Of a DNA stretch of 64,000 nt, positions 8,238 through 17,793 are shown piece by piece. A program made the position numbers and the translations under genes. The notes under the pieces were generated by a model. It saw nothing but the letters and a program-made list of their open reading frames with translations. It made no database searches and was not told where the DNA came from. Source of the stretch: an uncultured Alphaproteobacteria bacterium (GTDB lineage: Bacteria > Pseudomonadota > Alphaproteobacteria > GCA-2731375); NCBI GenBank assembly GCA_951812805.1, contig CATOSZ010000001.1, positions 186,001 through 250,000 on the forward strand, written 5' to 3'. Position 1 is the stretch's first letter. Every line of letters starts with the position of its first letter.

Positions 8238-9497
8238 ATGGACGAGGCGGGGGACGAGGGGGGCGACGAGGGGCGAAGAGGCATGGGGCTCCTCCGCATC
8301 GTCGCGCTCGTGTTTCTGCCGTTCGCCGGCGGCTACTACCTCTCCTACCTCTATCGCTCGACCAACGCGGTGATCGCGCCGGACCTGATCTCGGAACTCG
8401 GCCTGACGGCGGGGGAGCTCGGTCTCATGACGGCGGCCTATCCGCTGGCCTTCGGGCTGTTCCAGGCGCCGCTCGGCCTGCTGCTGGACCGTTTCGGGCC
8501 GCGCCGCGTGCAGACCGTGCTGCTGGCGCTCGCGGCGCTCGGCGCCATCGGTTTCGGCCTGGGTCAGGACATGACCAGCCTCACCCTGTCGCGGGCGCTG
8601 ATCGGCGTCGGTGTGTCGGGTGGGCTGATGGCCGGCTTCAAGGCGGTCACCATGTGGTTTCCCGAACGGCGCTGGCCGCTCGCCAACGGTTGCTACCTGG
8701 CGGCGGGCGGCCTCGGCGCGCTCAGCGCGACGGTGCCGCTCGAATTCGCGCTGACCTTCGCCGACTGGCGTCAGGTCTATCTGGGCCTCGGTGGGGTGAA
8801 TATCGTCGTCGCCGGCCTCGTCTGGTGGCTGGTGCCGGAGCGCGCGGCCGGGAGCGAGGGCAGCTCGCTACGCGATCAGTTTGCCGGCCTGGCGCGGATC
8901 TACCGTGATCGCCTGTTCTGGCGGTTCGCGCCGATCTGCATTTCCGCCTTCGGCGCCTCCCTCGCGTTCCAGGGGCTGTGGGCCGGGCCCTGGCTCGCCG
9001 ACGTCATCGGGCTCTCGCGCGACGGCGTCGCGGCACATCTCCTCCTCACCACGGCGCTGCTGGTGGGCGGCTCCATCCTGATCGGCCTGGTGGCCGACCG
9101 GCTCACCGCGCGCGGCGTCCCGCTCGCCACCATCATCGCCTGGGGGACGGCGATCTTCGTGCTGGCGCAGCTGCCGCTAGTGTTCGACTGGCGCTGGGCC
9201 ATGCTGGTGCCCGTGGCCCTGGTCGGACTGCTGTCGAATGTCGGATCGCTCGCCTACGCGCAACTCAGCGGCCATTTCGGCCCGGCGCTCGCCGGCCGGT
9301 CCAACGCCGGCCTCAACGTCCTGGTCTTCCTCGGCGCTTTCGCCCTCCAATACCTGGTCGGCGCGGTGCTCGACCTCTGGGGGCCAGGCGAGGACGGCCG
9401 CTATCCGGCGATTGCCTTCCAGGCCGGCTTCGGCCTCGCCGTCGCGATCCAGGTCGTCGCCTGGATCTGGTTCGTCGCCTGGGGCCGGCGCCGTTAG
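8238..9497 (+). CDS. MFS transporter
   Basis: A 419-residue major facilitator with about 12 predicted membrane segments. The loop motif between helices 2 and 3 is visible as GLLLDRFGPRRVQ, and the N-terminal half contains FGLFQAPLG. A cytoplasmic acidic N-terminus (DEAGDEGGDEG) precedes the first helix. The start at 8238 has a GAGAGGCGGGGC site just upstream; a longer frame exists but lacks support. Organisation suggests an anion or small-acid symporter of the NarK/NNP or sugar-phosphate type, but no substrate motif is decisive. Its stop overlaps the convergent acyl-CoA dehydrogenase stop by four bases. Confidence 0.8.
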   Translation: MDEAGDEGGDEGRRGMGLLRIVALVFLPFAGGYYLSYLYRSTNAVIAPDLISELGLTAGELGLMTAAYPLAFGLFQAPLGLLLDRFGPRRVQTVLLALAALGAIGFGLGQDMTSLTLSRALIGVGVSGGLMAGFKAVTMWFPERRWPLANGCYLAAGGLGALSATVPLEFALTFADWRQVYLGLGGVNIVVAGLVWWLVPERAAGSEGSSLRDQFAGLARIYRDRLFWRFAPICISAFGASLAFQGLWAGPWLADVIGLSRDGVAAHLLLTTALLVGGSILIGLVADRLTARGVPLATIIAWGTAIFVLAQLPLVFDWRWAMLVPVALVGLLSNVGSLAYAQLSGHFGPALAGRSNAGLNVLVFLGAFALQYLVGAVLDLWGPGEDGRYPAIAFQAGFGLAVAIQVVAWIWFVAWGRRR

Positions 9498-10672
9498 TTG
9501 GCTTTCAGGATCCGCCGCGACAACGCCCAGCGATGCACCTCCGAGGGACCGTCGTAGATGCGGAAGGCGCGGATGTCCTTGTAGATCTTCTGCACGACGG
9601 TTTCGCCGGTGATGCCGGTGCCGCCCAGCACTTGCACGGCGCGGTCGACGACCCGGCAAAGCGCTTCGGAACACAGCACCTTGGCCATCGAGCTTTCCGT
9701 GCCGCCGCGCCCGCCCTGGTCGAGCACCCAGGCGGCGTGCCAGATCGCCAGGCGCGAGGTGTGCAGGTCCATATGGTTGTCGGCGAGCTGGAAGCCGACG
9801 CCCTCGTGCTCGCCGATCGGCTTGCCGAAGGCGTGGCGGTTGCGTGCATAGTCGACCGCGACATCGTGCGCGCGGCGGGCTTGGCCGAGCCAGCGCATGC
9901 AATGGGTCAGCCGCGCCGGCGCCAGGCGCACCTGGGCATAGCGGAAGCCCTGGCCGACCTCGCCAAGGATGGCGCTTTTGGGGACCCGCACGTCCTTGTA
10001 GTCGACGATCGAATGGCCGCCGGTGAGGTTGGTGTCCATGGTTTCCAGAACGCGCACGACCTCGGTGCCGGGCGCGTCGGCCTCGAACAGGAACATGGTG
10101 GCGCCGACGTCGTTGCCGGCCGCGTCCAGGGTCTTCGCCATGACGATCTGGAAGGCGGCGCCCAGCATGCCGGTGATCAGCCACTTGCGCCCGTTGATGA
10201 CGTAGTCGTCGCCGTCCTCGCGCGCGATGGTCTTCATCATGGAGGGGTCGGAGCCGGCGCCGCCGTCCGGCTCCGTCATCGAGAAGGCGGAGCGGACCTC
10301 GCCCGCGACCAGTGGGCGGAGGAAGCGTTCCTTCTGGTCCTCGTCGGCGATGACCTCCAGCATGTGCATGTTGGCCTCGTCCGGGGCGGAGATGTTCAGG
10401 GCGTGCGCGCCGAGGATGGAATAGCCGGCCTCCTCGAAGACCACGGCCTTGGCGACATGGCCGATGCCGAGGCCACCGAACTCGACCCCGCAATGGGGTG
10501 AGAGCAGGCCGGCGTTTCGCGCCTTGGCGACCAGGTCGGCGCGCAGCGCGTCCGTCGGGCCGTGCTCGTCCTGGCGCGGATCGCCTTCCATCGGCATGAT
10601 CTCGTCGCGGATGAAGCTCGCCGTCCGCTCCTTCAGTTCTTCCAGTTCCGGCGGCAGCTCGAAGTCGATCAT
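9494..10672 (-). CDS. acyl-CoA dehydrogenase
   Basis: A 392-residue flavin acyl-CoA dehydrogenase. The FAD/substrate signature FSMTEPDGGAGSDP and the helical C-terminus (RNRHAFGKPIGEHEGV, VQVLGGTGITGETVVQKIYKD) are typical. Near the end it reads FRIYDGPSEVHR: Asp occupies the position of the usual catalytic Glu (YEGTSEIQR-type), which is the arrangement seen in the ACAD10/11 branch. It would oxidise an acyl-CoA and hand electrons to ETF. It is divergent from a solute-binding protein gene, 134 bases apart, so the two may share a regulatory region. The substrate is unknown; a branched or hydroxylated acyl-CoA would fit the branch. Confidence 0.88.
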   Translation of the reverse strand: MIDFELPPELEELKERTASFIRDEIMPMEGDPRQDEHGPTDALRADLVAKARNAGLLSPHCGVEFGGLGIGHVAKAVVFEEAGYSILGAHALNISAPDEANMHMLEVIADEDQKERFLRPLVAGEVRSAFSMTEPDGGAGSDPSMMKTIAREDGDDYVINGRKWLITGMLGAAFQIVMAKTLDAAGNDVGATMFLFEADAPGTEVVRVLETMDTNLTGGHSIVDYKDVRVPKSAILGEVGQGFRYAQVRLAPARLTHCMRWLGQARRAHDVAVDYARNRHAFGKPIGEHEGVGFQLADNHMDLHTSRLAIWHAAWVLDQGGRGGTESSMAKVLCSEALCRVVDRAVQVLGGTGITGETVVQKIYKDIRAFRIYDGPSEVHRWALSRRILKAN

Positions 10673-10806
10673 GGCGCGCGTCTCCTCTGTCTCTGTTCGC
10701 CCTAGATAGCATTCGCCGCGTCCGGCGCAAATCGCCCGGCGCCGACTTTCGCCCGTGCGCCGGGCGTGCTAAGCCCAGGGCCTTCAATCCCGGGAAAGGT
10801 GGCCCT

Positions 10807-12117
10807 GTGACGCGGCCGTCTGGAAGATCACGCCGAGTGCCGCCGACCGTCCTCCGCCGGGGATGGAGGCTGGCGCTCCTTATCATGTTGGGCATTTGGG
10901 CTTCCGGGCCGGCAGCGGCGGCGGAAACCGTCCACATCGGCGTGCTCTATCCCTTGAGCGGCGCGTCCGCCGGTGCCGGCCAGGCGGCCCTCGCGGCGAT
11001 CCAGGCCGCCGTCGATGTCGTCAACGGCGCGCATTTCGGCGACCTCCCGCTCGCCCGCAATGCCGGCCTCGCCGGCCTCGGGAACGCCAAGGTCGAACTG
11101 GTTGTCGCCGATACCGGGGGCGAGCCGGCCCGCGGGCGGATCGAGGCGGAGCGGCTGATCGCCGAGGACGGCGTCGTCGCCCTGCTGGGGGCCTATCATT
11201 CGAGCGTCACCGCCGTCGCCAGCCAGGCGGCGGAGCGTGCCGGCATTCCCTTTCTAACCGGTGTCTCCTCGGCGCCCTCGCTAACCCGGCGAGGATTGCG
11301 CTGGTTCTTCCGCGCCGGTCCGCACGACGGCCACTTCTCCCGCGTCATGTTCGACTTCCTGGTCGAGTTCTCCGGCCGGCACGACGCGGCGCTCGGCGCG
11401 ATCGCCATCCTGCACGAAGACTCGGCCTTCGGCGTCGGCAGCGGCAAGGTGCAGGCCGAGATGGCGCAGGCGCGCGGCATTCCCGTCGCGGCCAAGCTCG
11501 CCTACCGGGCCGAGACCAGCTCCCTCGTCGCCCAGCTGGCGACGGTGATGGGCAGCGAGGCCAAGACTTTGATGCCGACCGCCTATTCCCAGGACGCGTT
11601 GTTGATGATGCGCACGGTGAACGAGCTCGGCTACGAGCCGGAGATCGTGCTGGCGCAGAACGCGGGCTTCATGGACCCCGCAGTCATGGCCGAACTGGGC
11701 CCGCTCGCCGAAGGCATCATCTCGCGCGCGCCCTTCGCCCACGACATCGCGGACCGCGCCGCTCTCATCGCGGAGGTCGATACGCATTATCGCCGCCGCT
11801 CCGGCGGGCAGGCGATCCATGATCCGCCGATGCGCGCTTTCGTCGGCGCCTTGGTCCTGCTGCGGGCGATCGACCAGGCGGGCGATACCGCGCCCGAGGC
11901 GATCCGGCGGTCCTTGCGGCAGACCTTCATTCCGGGCAACGAGCTGCCGATGCCCTGGCGTCATGTCCGCTTCGATCCCGATGGCCAGAACGACGGCGTC
12001 GCCGCGATCCTGGTGCAGTACCAGGACGGCGCCTATCGCACGATCTATCCCTTCGACCTGGCGACGCGGGCGGTGCTGCACCCCTATCCCGCCGGTATCG
12101 GTGTCGACGGCCAGTAA
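10807..12117 (+). CDS. branched-chain-amino-acid-type ABC substrate-binding protein
   Basis: A 436-residue periplasmic binding protein of the LivK/Peripla_BP_6 type. It has a long basic N-terminus then a signal peptide ending around AAAAETVHIGVLYPLSGASA, the common beginning of this family. Internal motifs include VVALLGAYHSSVTAVASQAAE and IPFLTGVSS. The gene starts with GTG. No permease or ATPase genes adjoin it, so it is an orphan binding protein that would need transporter subunits encoded elsewhere, or acts as a receptor. It is followed after 16 bases by the CoA transferase, suggesting co-transcription. Confidence 0.85.
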   Translation: MTRPSGRSRRVPPTVLRRGWRLALLIMLGIWASGPAAAAETVHIGVLYPLSGASAGAGQAALAAIQAAVDVVNGAHFGDLPLARNAGLAGLGNAKVELVVADTGGEPARGRIEAERLIAEDGVVALLGAYHSSVTAVASQAAERAGIPFLTGVSSAPSLTRRGLRWFFRAGPHDGHFSRVMFDFLVEFSGRHDAALGAIAILHEDSAFGVGSGKVQAEMAQARGIPVAAKLAYRAETSSLVAQLATVMGSEAKTLMPTAYSQDALLMMRTVNELGYEPEIVLAQNAGFMDPAVMAELGPLAEGIISRAPFAHDIADRAALIAEVDTHYRRRSGGQAIHDPPMRAFVGALVLLRAIDQAGDTAPEAIRRSLRQTFIPGNELPMPWRHVRFDPDGQNDGVAAILVQYQDGAYRTIYPFDLATRAVLHPYPAGIGVDGQ

Positions 12118-12133
12118 GGCGGAACAACAGGCG

Positions 12134-13369
12134 ATGAAGCATATTCTCGACGGCGTCACCGTGCTCGACTTCACGCAGTTCATCGCCGGGCCGGTGATGA
12201 CCCGGGCGATGGCGGAGATGGGCGCCGAAGTGATCAAGGTCGAGCTGGCGCCGAACGGCGACTTCGCGCGGCAGATGCCGGTCATGAAGGACGGACGCAG
12301 CGCCTATTTCGTGCAGCAGAACCAGGCCAAGCGCGGCCTCTGCCTGGACCTGCGCGACGATCGCGCCCGCGAGCTCATGCTTCGCCTGGTGGAGAAGGCG
12401 GACGTACTGGTCGAGAATTTCTCCCCCGGCACGATCGGCCGTTTAGGCCTCGGCTGGGAGGCGGTGCATGCCATCAACCCGCGCCTCATTATGTGCTCCA
12501 TCTCCGCTTTCGGGCAGGAGGGGCCGCTCGCCGACCAGCCGGGCTTCGATTACATCGCCCAGGCCTACACGGGCGTCACCCACCTGATCGGCGAGCCGGG
12601 GGAGCCACCGCCGGTGACCGGGGTCGCGATCGGCGATGTCGGCGCCGGGATCTCGGCGCTCGCCGCGGTCAACGGCGCGCTCTACCACCGTCTGGCGACG
12701 GGTGGAGACGGGCAGTATCTCGACATCGCGCTGATCGATTTCTATTTCTATTCCCACTCCCTCTCGGTCGAGGTGTGGAGTGCCAGCGGCGGCGCCATCC
12801 AGCCGAACCGGACCGGCTCGCACCACCAGCACGTCGCCCCGGTCGGTGTTTTTCGCGGCAGCGAAGGCTTCCTCTTCATCTGCGCCGTTTCCGACGACAT
12901 GTGGCAGCGCCTGGTCCGCGCCATGGGCCGCGACGACCTGAAGGAAGATCCGCGCTTTTCGGGCTTGAGCGAGCGACGCGAGAACCTCGAGCCGCTGCGC
13001 GACATCATCGAGGGCTGGATCCAGGCGCAGCCGAGCGACCAGGCGGCGCTCGAGAAGATGCAGGCGGAGCGGGTTCCCGTCGCCCCGGTCCTGGACGTCG
13101 CCCAGGCGATCCAGACCCCGCACCTCCAGCAGCGCGGCACGGTGCGTACCGTGACCGATCCGGTCGTCGGCACCTATCAGATCCCGGGCGTGCCGCTGCA
13201 TTTCTCCGCCTTCCCGGATCCGGCGGGGGAGGGGGCGCCGTTTCTTGGGCAACACAACCGCGATGTGCTGACCCGTCACCTCGCCATGGCGGCGGGTGAG
13301 ATCGACGTGCTGGAGGCCGCGGGGGTTCTGGTTTCAGAGCCCGTGCCGGCCGGCGTCAAAGGGGAATGA
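12134..13369 (+). CDS. class III (CaiB/BaiF family) CoA transferase
   Basis: A 411-residue formyl-CoA-transferase-like enzyme. The N-terminus DGVTVLDFTQFIAGP and the region ITSFG-like SISAFGQEGP are family signatures. Asp168 in VTGVAIGDVGAG is in the position of the catalytic aspartate that forms the enzyme-bound anhydride. It moves CoA between organic acids. The gene follows the binding protein by 16 bases and its last codons overlap the convergent Rieske beta gene by 14 bases. With the neighbouring acyl-CoA dehydrogenase it suggests activation of an imported carboxylic acid. The actual acid is not inferable from sequence alone. Confidence 0.88.
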   Translation: MKHILDGVTVLDFTQFIAGPVMTRAMAEMGAEVIKVELAPNGDFARQMPVMKDGRSAYFVQQNQAKRGLCLDLRDDRARELMLRLVEKADVLVENFSPGTIGRLGLGWEAVHAINPRLIMCSISAFGQEGPLADQPGFDYIAQAYTGVTHLIGEPGEPPPVTGVAIGDVGAGISALAAVNGALYHRLATGGDGQYLDIALIDFYFYSHSLSVEVWSASGGAIQPNRTGSHHQHVAPVGVFRGSEGFLFICAVSDDMWQRLVRAMGRDDLKEDPRFSGLSERRENLEPLRDIIEGWIQAQPSDQAALEKMQAERVPVAPVLDVAQAIQTPHLQQRGTVRTVTDPVVGTYQIPGVPLHFSAFPDPAGEGAPFLGQHNRDVLTRHLAMAAGEIDVLEAAGVLVSEPVPAGVKGE

Positions 13370-13832
13370 CCAGCAGCGTGTCGATGCGCTTGTTGTCGAA
13401 CACCACCAGCCGCTCGGCGAAGCGCATGTCCTCGCCCGCGCCGGTCAGACGGTCGAGGTAGCGGCCGAGCGAAAACAGCATGGCCGAGCCGTCGCGCATG
13501 ATGCGGGTCACCTGGTAGTTGGTCTCGGCCCAGACCTCATCGTCGGCCGCCCTGCGGACCAGCGGTGTCGAGACGATGTGGCGGTAGCGATGGTCCTCGA
13601 AGATGTTGGCGTCGCGCAGCGCGGTGATCCGGTCGCGCATCATCGCCCGGCCACGGCAGTCGATGACGCCGAGCGGCAGCCCCTGCTCGTGGTTCTCGGC
13701 CGAGATGATCTTGTAGACGGCGTCCTCGGTGAAGAAGTCCGGCCAGCCCTCGAAGCGGCCCTGGTCGAGACAGTCGACATAGCGGGCGTTCAGGTCCTCG
13801 AGCGCGAGGCGGGCCTGCAGGCGCGTGTCCAT
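13356..13832 (-). CDS. ring-hydroxylating dioxygenase beta subunit
   Basis: A 158-residue protein of the aromatic-ring-hydroxylating dioxygenase small-subunit family (NTF2-like fold). The N-terminus LEDLNARYVDCLDQGRFEGW, then DFFTEDAVYKI and FEDHRYRHIVSTP, are conserved features. The start at 13832 is five bases after the alpha-subunit stop, so the two are an operon and are translated in sequence. It would be structural rather than catalytic. Overall it resembles anthranilate/salicylate-type small subunits. Confidence 0.85.
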   Translation of the reverse strand: MDTRLQARLALEDLNARYVDCLDQGRFEGWPDFFTEDAVYKIISAENHEQGLPLGVIDCRGRAMMRDRITALRDANIFEDHRYRHIVSTPLVRRAADDEVWAETNYQVTRIMRDGSAMLFSLGRYLDRLTGAGEDMRFAERLVVFDNKRIDTLLVIPL

Positions 13833-13837
13833 CGCCG

Positions 13838-15085
13838 TCAATCGCCCATCATCCGCCGCCAGGCCCGCCAGAAGCCGCGCACCGAGGCCTCGGTCACCCG
13901 GCTTTCCTGGCTGGCATCGCCGGCGCCGCCCATCTCGATGACGGAGGCCGCATCGCCCGCACCCTTGACGCCGCGCTGGACGAAGCCGCCGACGGCGCCG
14001 TCTTCCAGGCTGACGTAGCCGGCCGGGCCGATCAGGTTGGCTTGCCTGAGGCGCATCTCCGTCATGTCCTCGTCGTCGTCCTCGTAGCCGAGTACGGTCC
14101 ACAGCAATTCCGTCTCCTCCGTCCCCTTGGGCAGAACCTGGCGCACGGCGATCGAATTCTCGACCTGCTGCAGCACGAAGTTGGGGAAGATGGTGAGGAT
14201 CTGCACGTTGATCCCGTCGCCGAATTCGTCGACCGAGTCGAGCAGGCGGGGATCGGCGAGCGCATAGTCGTCGCGGGCCGCACGGAGCGTCGAAGAGTCG
14301 TATTCCGCGTCCGCATGGATGGTGCGCCGGCGGGAATAGCTCGCATGATTGCCGCCGCACTCCGAGACGACGACACCGCCTTCGGAGGCCAGCCGGTTCA
14401 ACTTGAAGGTGGCGAAGAACAAGTGCAGCAGGCCCGCGTGATAGGTGTCCTTCACGTTCTCGATATAGAGCTTCCAGTTGTTGGCGAGATACTGCGAATG
14501 GTAGCCGAGGATCCGGGTCGGTCGGTTCAGCACCCGGCGCAGGCGGGCCGTGATCTCCGGCCCGATATAATCCTCCAGCTCCCCCGCGTCGTCGTCGAAG
14601 GTGGCGAAGACCAGGCCGCAGAGCTCGCGGACGCGAAGCGGGCGCAGCCGATGATCCTCCAGCCGGAAGCTGTCCTCCATGCCGCCGATGCCCTTCACGC
14701 CCCGGCGGAAGGCGACGCTCTTCAGCCGGCCGGCGAGGTCGTAGGTCCAGTTATGATAGACGCAGGTGAAATGCTCGGCCCGGCCCCGGTCGGCGAGACA
14801 GACGAGCGCGCCCTTGTGGACACAGCGGTTCTCGAAGGCGTTCAGGCCGCCCGTCTCGTCGCGCACGACGACGACGGGCGTCTCGCCGACGAAGGTGTTT
14901 TTCCATTCGCCGGGCCCCGCCACTTCCTGCGCGAGGCAGACGAACTGCCAGCAGGGACCCTGGAAGACGCGGGCCTGCTCGCGGGCATGTACCTCGCCAT
15001 CGTCGAAGATGTGGTAGGGGACCCGCGTGTTGTCCGCGCGCGGCCAGCGCACCGCGCCGCTCTCGTTGCTCCCGTCCGTTGGCAT
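13838..15085 (-). CDS. Rieske ring-hydroxylating dioxygenase alpha subunit
   Basis: A 415-residue oxygenase large subunit. The Rieske [2Fe-2S] ligands are visible as C88-x-H90 and C108-x2-H111 (ENRCVHKG, FTCVYHNWTYD). The catalytic iron site follows the D213, H216, H221 pattern in ENVKDTYHAGLLHLFF. The spacing and the phrase YHSQYLANNWKLYIEN resemble anthranilate 1,2-dioxygenase (AndAc-type) subunits; this substrate assignment is inference. The start at 15085 is chosen at the first Met of a plausible N-terminus. No ferredoxin or reductase gene is adjacent, so electron donors must come from elsewhere. Confidence 0.85.
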   Translation of the reverse strand: MPTDGSNESGAVRWPRADNTRVPYHIFDDGEVHAREQARVFQGPCWQFVCLAQEVAGPGEWKNTFVGETPVVVVRDETGGLNAFENRCVHKGALVCLADRGRAEHFTCVYHNWTYDLAGRLKSVAFRRGVKGIGGMEDSFRLEDHRLRPLRVRELCGLVFATFDDDAGELEDYIGPEITARLRRVLNRPTRILGYHSQYLANNWKLYIENVKDTYHAGLLHLFFATFKLNRLASEGGVVVSECGGNHASYSRRRTIHADAEYDSSTLRAARDDYALADPRLLDSVDEFGDGINVQILTIFPNFVLQQVENSIAVRQVLPKGTEETELLWTVLGYEDDDEDMTEMRLRQANLIGPAGYVSLEDGAVGGFVQRGVKGAGDAASVIEMGGAGDASQESRVTEASVRGFWRAWRRMMGD

Positions 15086-15137
15086 GAACCGCTCCGTTGC
15101 TGTCGTGTGGCAAGCCTGCGGGCGGCGGCCCCGGAAA

Positions 15138-16250
15138 TCAAGCTGTCGCCGGCGGTGGGGGCAGGGTCTCGGCCGGGTCCTCGAGCTGCACCTCCTCGAT
15201 ACGGGTGGCGCGCAGGTTGATCCGGCCGGTCGATGTGCTGATCTCACGTACGTCCTTTTCCGCCTGCTCGAAATGGCGGCGCAGGTTGTCGACCCGCTTG
15301 TCGAGGCGGCCGACGTCCTCCATCAGCTTCAACACCTCGGTCTGGATGACGCCGGCCTGTTCGCGCATGCGGGCGTCCTTCAGCACGGCGCGCACGGTGT
15401 TGAGCGTCGCCATCAGCGTGGTCGGCGAGACGATCCACACCCGGTTGCGGTAGGAGAGTTCGACGACCTCGGGAAAGCTGGCGTGCAGCTCGGCATAGAC
15501 GGCTTCCGAGGGCAGGAACATCAGCGCCGATTCCGCCGTCTCCCCCGGCACGATGTAGCGCTCGCGGATGTCGGTGATGTGCTTCTGCATGGCCGCGCGG
15601 AACTCGCGCTGCGCCCGAACCATCTCCGCGTCGTCGCCGGCGGCGCGCAGCGCGTGGTAGCTCTCCAGCGGGAACTTGGAATCGATGCCGATCGGGCCCG
15701 GCGGCTGCGGCAGGCGGATCAGGCAATCGACCCGCCTTCCGTTCGAGAGCGTGTATTGGAAGGCATGCGCCGAGGGCGGCAGGATGCCCGAGACCAGGTC
15801 GTTCAGCTGCACCTCGCCGAAGGCGCCGCGGGCCTGCTTGTTGTCGAGCAGGTCCTGCAGGCTGACGACCTGGCCGGCGAGGTCGGTGATGTTGCGCTGG
15901 GCCTGGTCGATCACTTCCAGGTGCTTGGTCAACTGGCCGAGCTTTTCCGCCGTCTGCGTCGTCGACGTCTCCAGCCCCTCGCCGAGCCGCTTGCCCACGG
16001 CATCGAGCCGATCGTTCAGCGCCCGGGTCAGCGCCGCGCGATCCGTCGTCGACTGTTCGGCGAGTTGGCTGAGCCGGCCGGCAAGCTCGCGCTGGGACTG
16101 CAGCAGCGCCTCCGTCGTCGCCCGCACGCCATCGAGTTCCGCGTCCCCGCCCGGCGTGCGGGTCCGCGCGAGCAGCCAGGCGAGGCCGCCGCCGACGGCC
16201 AGCACCGCTGCCAGGACCAGCCAGATCGCGACCTCCACGACATACCTCAC
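15138..16250 (-). CDS. rmuC: DNA recombination protein RmuC
   Basis: A 370-residue protein with one N-terminal membrane anchor (residues about 5-27), a long coiled coil (about 40-130, heptad-rich with many Leu, Glu and Arg), then the RmuC nuclease-like domain. The domain contains GAFGEVQLNDLVSGILP, IGIDSKFPLESYHAL and the VIMFLPSEAVYAEL-type segment ALMFLPSEAVYAEL. RmuC limits inversions at short inverted repeats. It lies directly upstream of the oxygenase pair on the same strand but shares no obvious pathway. It is divergent from def (100 bases). Confidence 0.9.
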   Translation of the reverse strand: MRYVVEVAIWLVLAAVLAVGGGLAWLLARTRTPGGDAELDGVRATTEALLQSQRELAGRLSQLAEQSTTDRAALTRALNDRLDAVGKRLGEGLETSTTQTAEKLGQLTKHLEVIDQAQRNITDLAGQVVSLQDLLDNKQARGAFGEVQLNDLVSGILPPSAHAFQYTLSNGRRVDCLIRLPQPPGPIGIDSKFPLESYHALRAAGDDAEMVRAQREFRAAMQKHITDIRERYIVPGETAESALMFLPSEAVYAELHASFPEVVELSYRNRVWIVSPTTLMATLNTVRAVLKDARMREQAGVIQTEVLKLMEDVGRLDKRVDNLRRHFEQAEKDVREISTSTGRINLRATRIEEVQLEDPAETLPPPPATA

Positions 16251-16350
16251 GAATGCGAATCAGGCCTCCAGGCTAGCATGGCTCCCGGCTTGACGCCCTT
16301 CGGGGGAGCGATTAGGTAAGCCGGGCTCGCCAACACTGATCGAGAGTTCC

Positions 16351-16863
16351 ATGACGCTGCTGCCGCTGATCATTGCACCCGACCCGCGCCTGAAGACGCG
16401 ATCGGTGCCGGTGGAGAATATGGACGCGAGCGTCGACCGTCTCATCGACGACATGCTGGAGACGATGTACAAGGCACCCGGCATCGGCCTCTCGGCGGTT
16501 CAGGTGGGGGTGCCCAAGCGGCTCATCGTGCTCGACGTCGCCCGCGACGACGAGGACCCGGCGCCGCAGGTGCTGATCAACCCGGAGATCGTTCGGTTCT
16601 CCGAAGAGGGCGCGCTCTATAACGAGGGTTGCCTCTCCTTGCCGGAACATTTCGTCGAGATCGAACGGCCGGAGAACTGCACGGTCGAGTATGTCGACCG
16701 GCATGGCGCCAAACAGGTGATGGAGGCGGACGGCATCCTCGCCCGCTGCGTCCAGCACGAATACGATCATCTGGACGGCACGCTCTTCGTCGATCATCTG
16801 TCGGCGCTGAAGCGCAACATGATCCTGCGCAAGCTGGTGAAGGCCCGCAAGCAGGCGAGTTAG
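16351..16863 (+). CDS. def: peptide deformylase
   Basis: A 170-residue metalloenzyme removing the formyl group from nascent proteins. All three motifs are present: GIGLSAVQVG (motif I; Ser replaces the common Ala), EGCLSLPE (motif II, metal Cys) and QHEYDHLDG (motif III, two metal His and catalytic Glu). The gene is followed four bases later by fmt, the standard pairing of formylation and deformylation genes. Confidence 0.96.
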   Translation: MTLLPLIIAPDPRLKTRSVPVENMDASVDRLIDDMLETMYKAPGIGLSAVQVGVPKRLIVLDVARDDEDPAPQVLINPEIVRFSEEGALYNEGCLSLPEHFVEIERPENCTVEYVDRHGAKQVMEADGILARCVQHEYDHLDGTLFVDHLSALKRNMILRKLVKARKQAS

Positions 16864-16867
16864 AACC

Positions 16868-17791
16868 ATGCGGTCCCTCGCGCTCGCCTTCATGGGAACA
16901 CCCGAATTCGCGGTGCCGACGCTGGCCGCCCTGGTCGCGGCCGGGCACGACGTCCGCTGCGTCTACACCCAGCCGCCGCGTCCCGCCGGGCGCGGCAAGC
17001 GGGACCGTCCCTCGCCGGTACAGCAGTGGGCCGAAGCGAACGGCCTGGAGGTCGTCCATCCGACGGGCCTGAAGGACGTTGGCGAGCAGGACGCCTTCGC
17101 CGCCCTCGCGCTCGACGCGGCGGTGGTGGTGGCCTACGGCCTGATTTTGCCGACGCCGATCCTCGAGGCGCCGCGCCTCGGCTGCATCAACCTGCACGCC
17201 TCGCTGTTGCCGCGTTGGCGCGGCGCGGCGCCGATCCAGCGCGCGATCATGGCGGGCGATGGGGAAACCGGCCTGACGACCATGCTGGTCGACGAAGGCC
17301 TCGACACCGGCGACATGCTGCTAGTGGAACGCGTCGCGATTGGGCTCGAGACCACGGCGGGGGAATTGCACGATATCCTGGCGGCGGCGGGTGGGCCCTT
17401 GATGGTCCGCACGCTCGCCGGTCTGGACGCGGGTGAGGTTCGGCCGATACCCCAGCCTGAAGCGGGCGTCACCTACGCGCGCAAGATCGACAAGGCGGAG
17501 GCGCGCCTCGACTGGACCCGCCCGGCGCGCGAGCTGGCGGCCCAGGTCCAGGGGCTGTCGCCGTTTCCCGGCGCCTGGTTCGAACATGCGGGCGAGCGGA
17601 TCAAGCTGCTGCGGGCAGACGCGGTCACCGGCACCGGCGTTGCCGGTACCGTCATCGATGCGGCCCGGACCATCGCTTGCGGCGAGGGGGCGCTGCGTCC
17701 GCGCACCTTGCAGCGCGCCGGCAAGGGGCCACTCGATGCGGCGGACTTTTTGCGGGGTCTGCCGCTCACGCCCGGCACGCGTCTCGACTAG
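16868..17791 (+). CDS. fmt: methionyl-tRNA formyltransferase
   Basis: A 307-residue enzyme that formylates initiator methionyl-tRNA using 10-formyl-THF. The N-terminus [18 protein letters not shown], the folate-site [20 protein letters not shown] and GLDTGDMLL are conserved. The C-terminal OB-like domain follows from about residue 205. It sits between def and truA, three bases before truA, consistent with one transcript. Confidence 0.96.
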   Translation: MRSLALAFMGTPEFAVPTLAALVAAGHDVRCVYTQPPRPAGRGKRDRPSPVQQWAEANGLEVVHPTGLKDVGEQDAFAALALDAAVVVAYGLILPTPILEAPRLGCINLHASLLPRWRGAAPIQRAIMAGDGETGLTTMLVDEGLDTGDMLLVERVAIGLETTAGELHDILAAAGGPLMVRTLAGLDAGEVRPIPQPEAGVTYARKIDKAEARLDWTRPARELAAQVQGLSPFPGAWFEHAGERIKLLRADAVTGTGVAGTVIDAARTIACGEGALRPRTLQRAGKGPLDAADFLRGLPLTPGTRLD

Positions 17792-17793
17792 CC

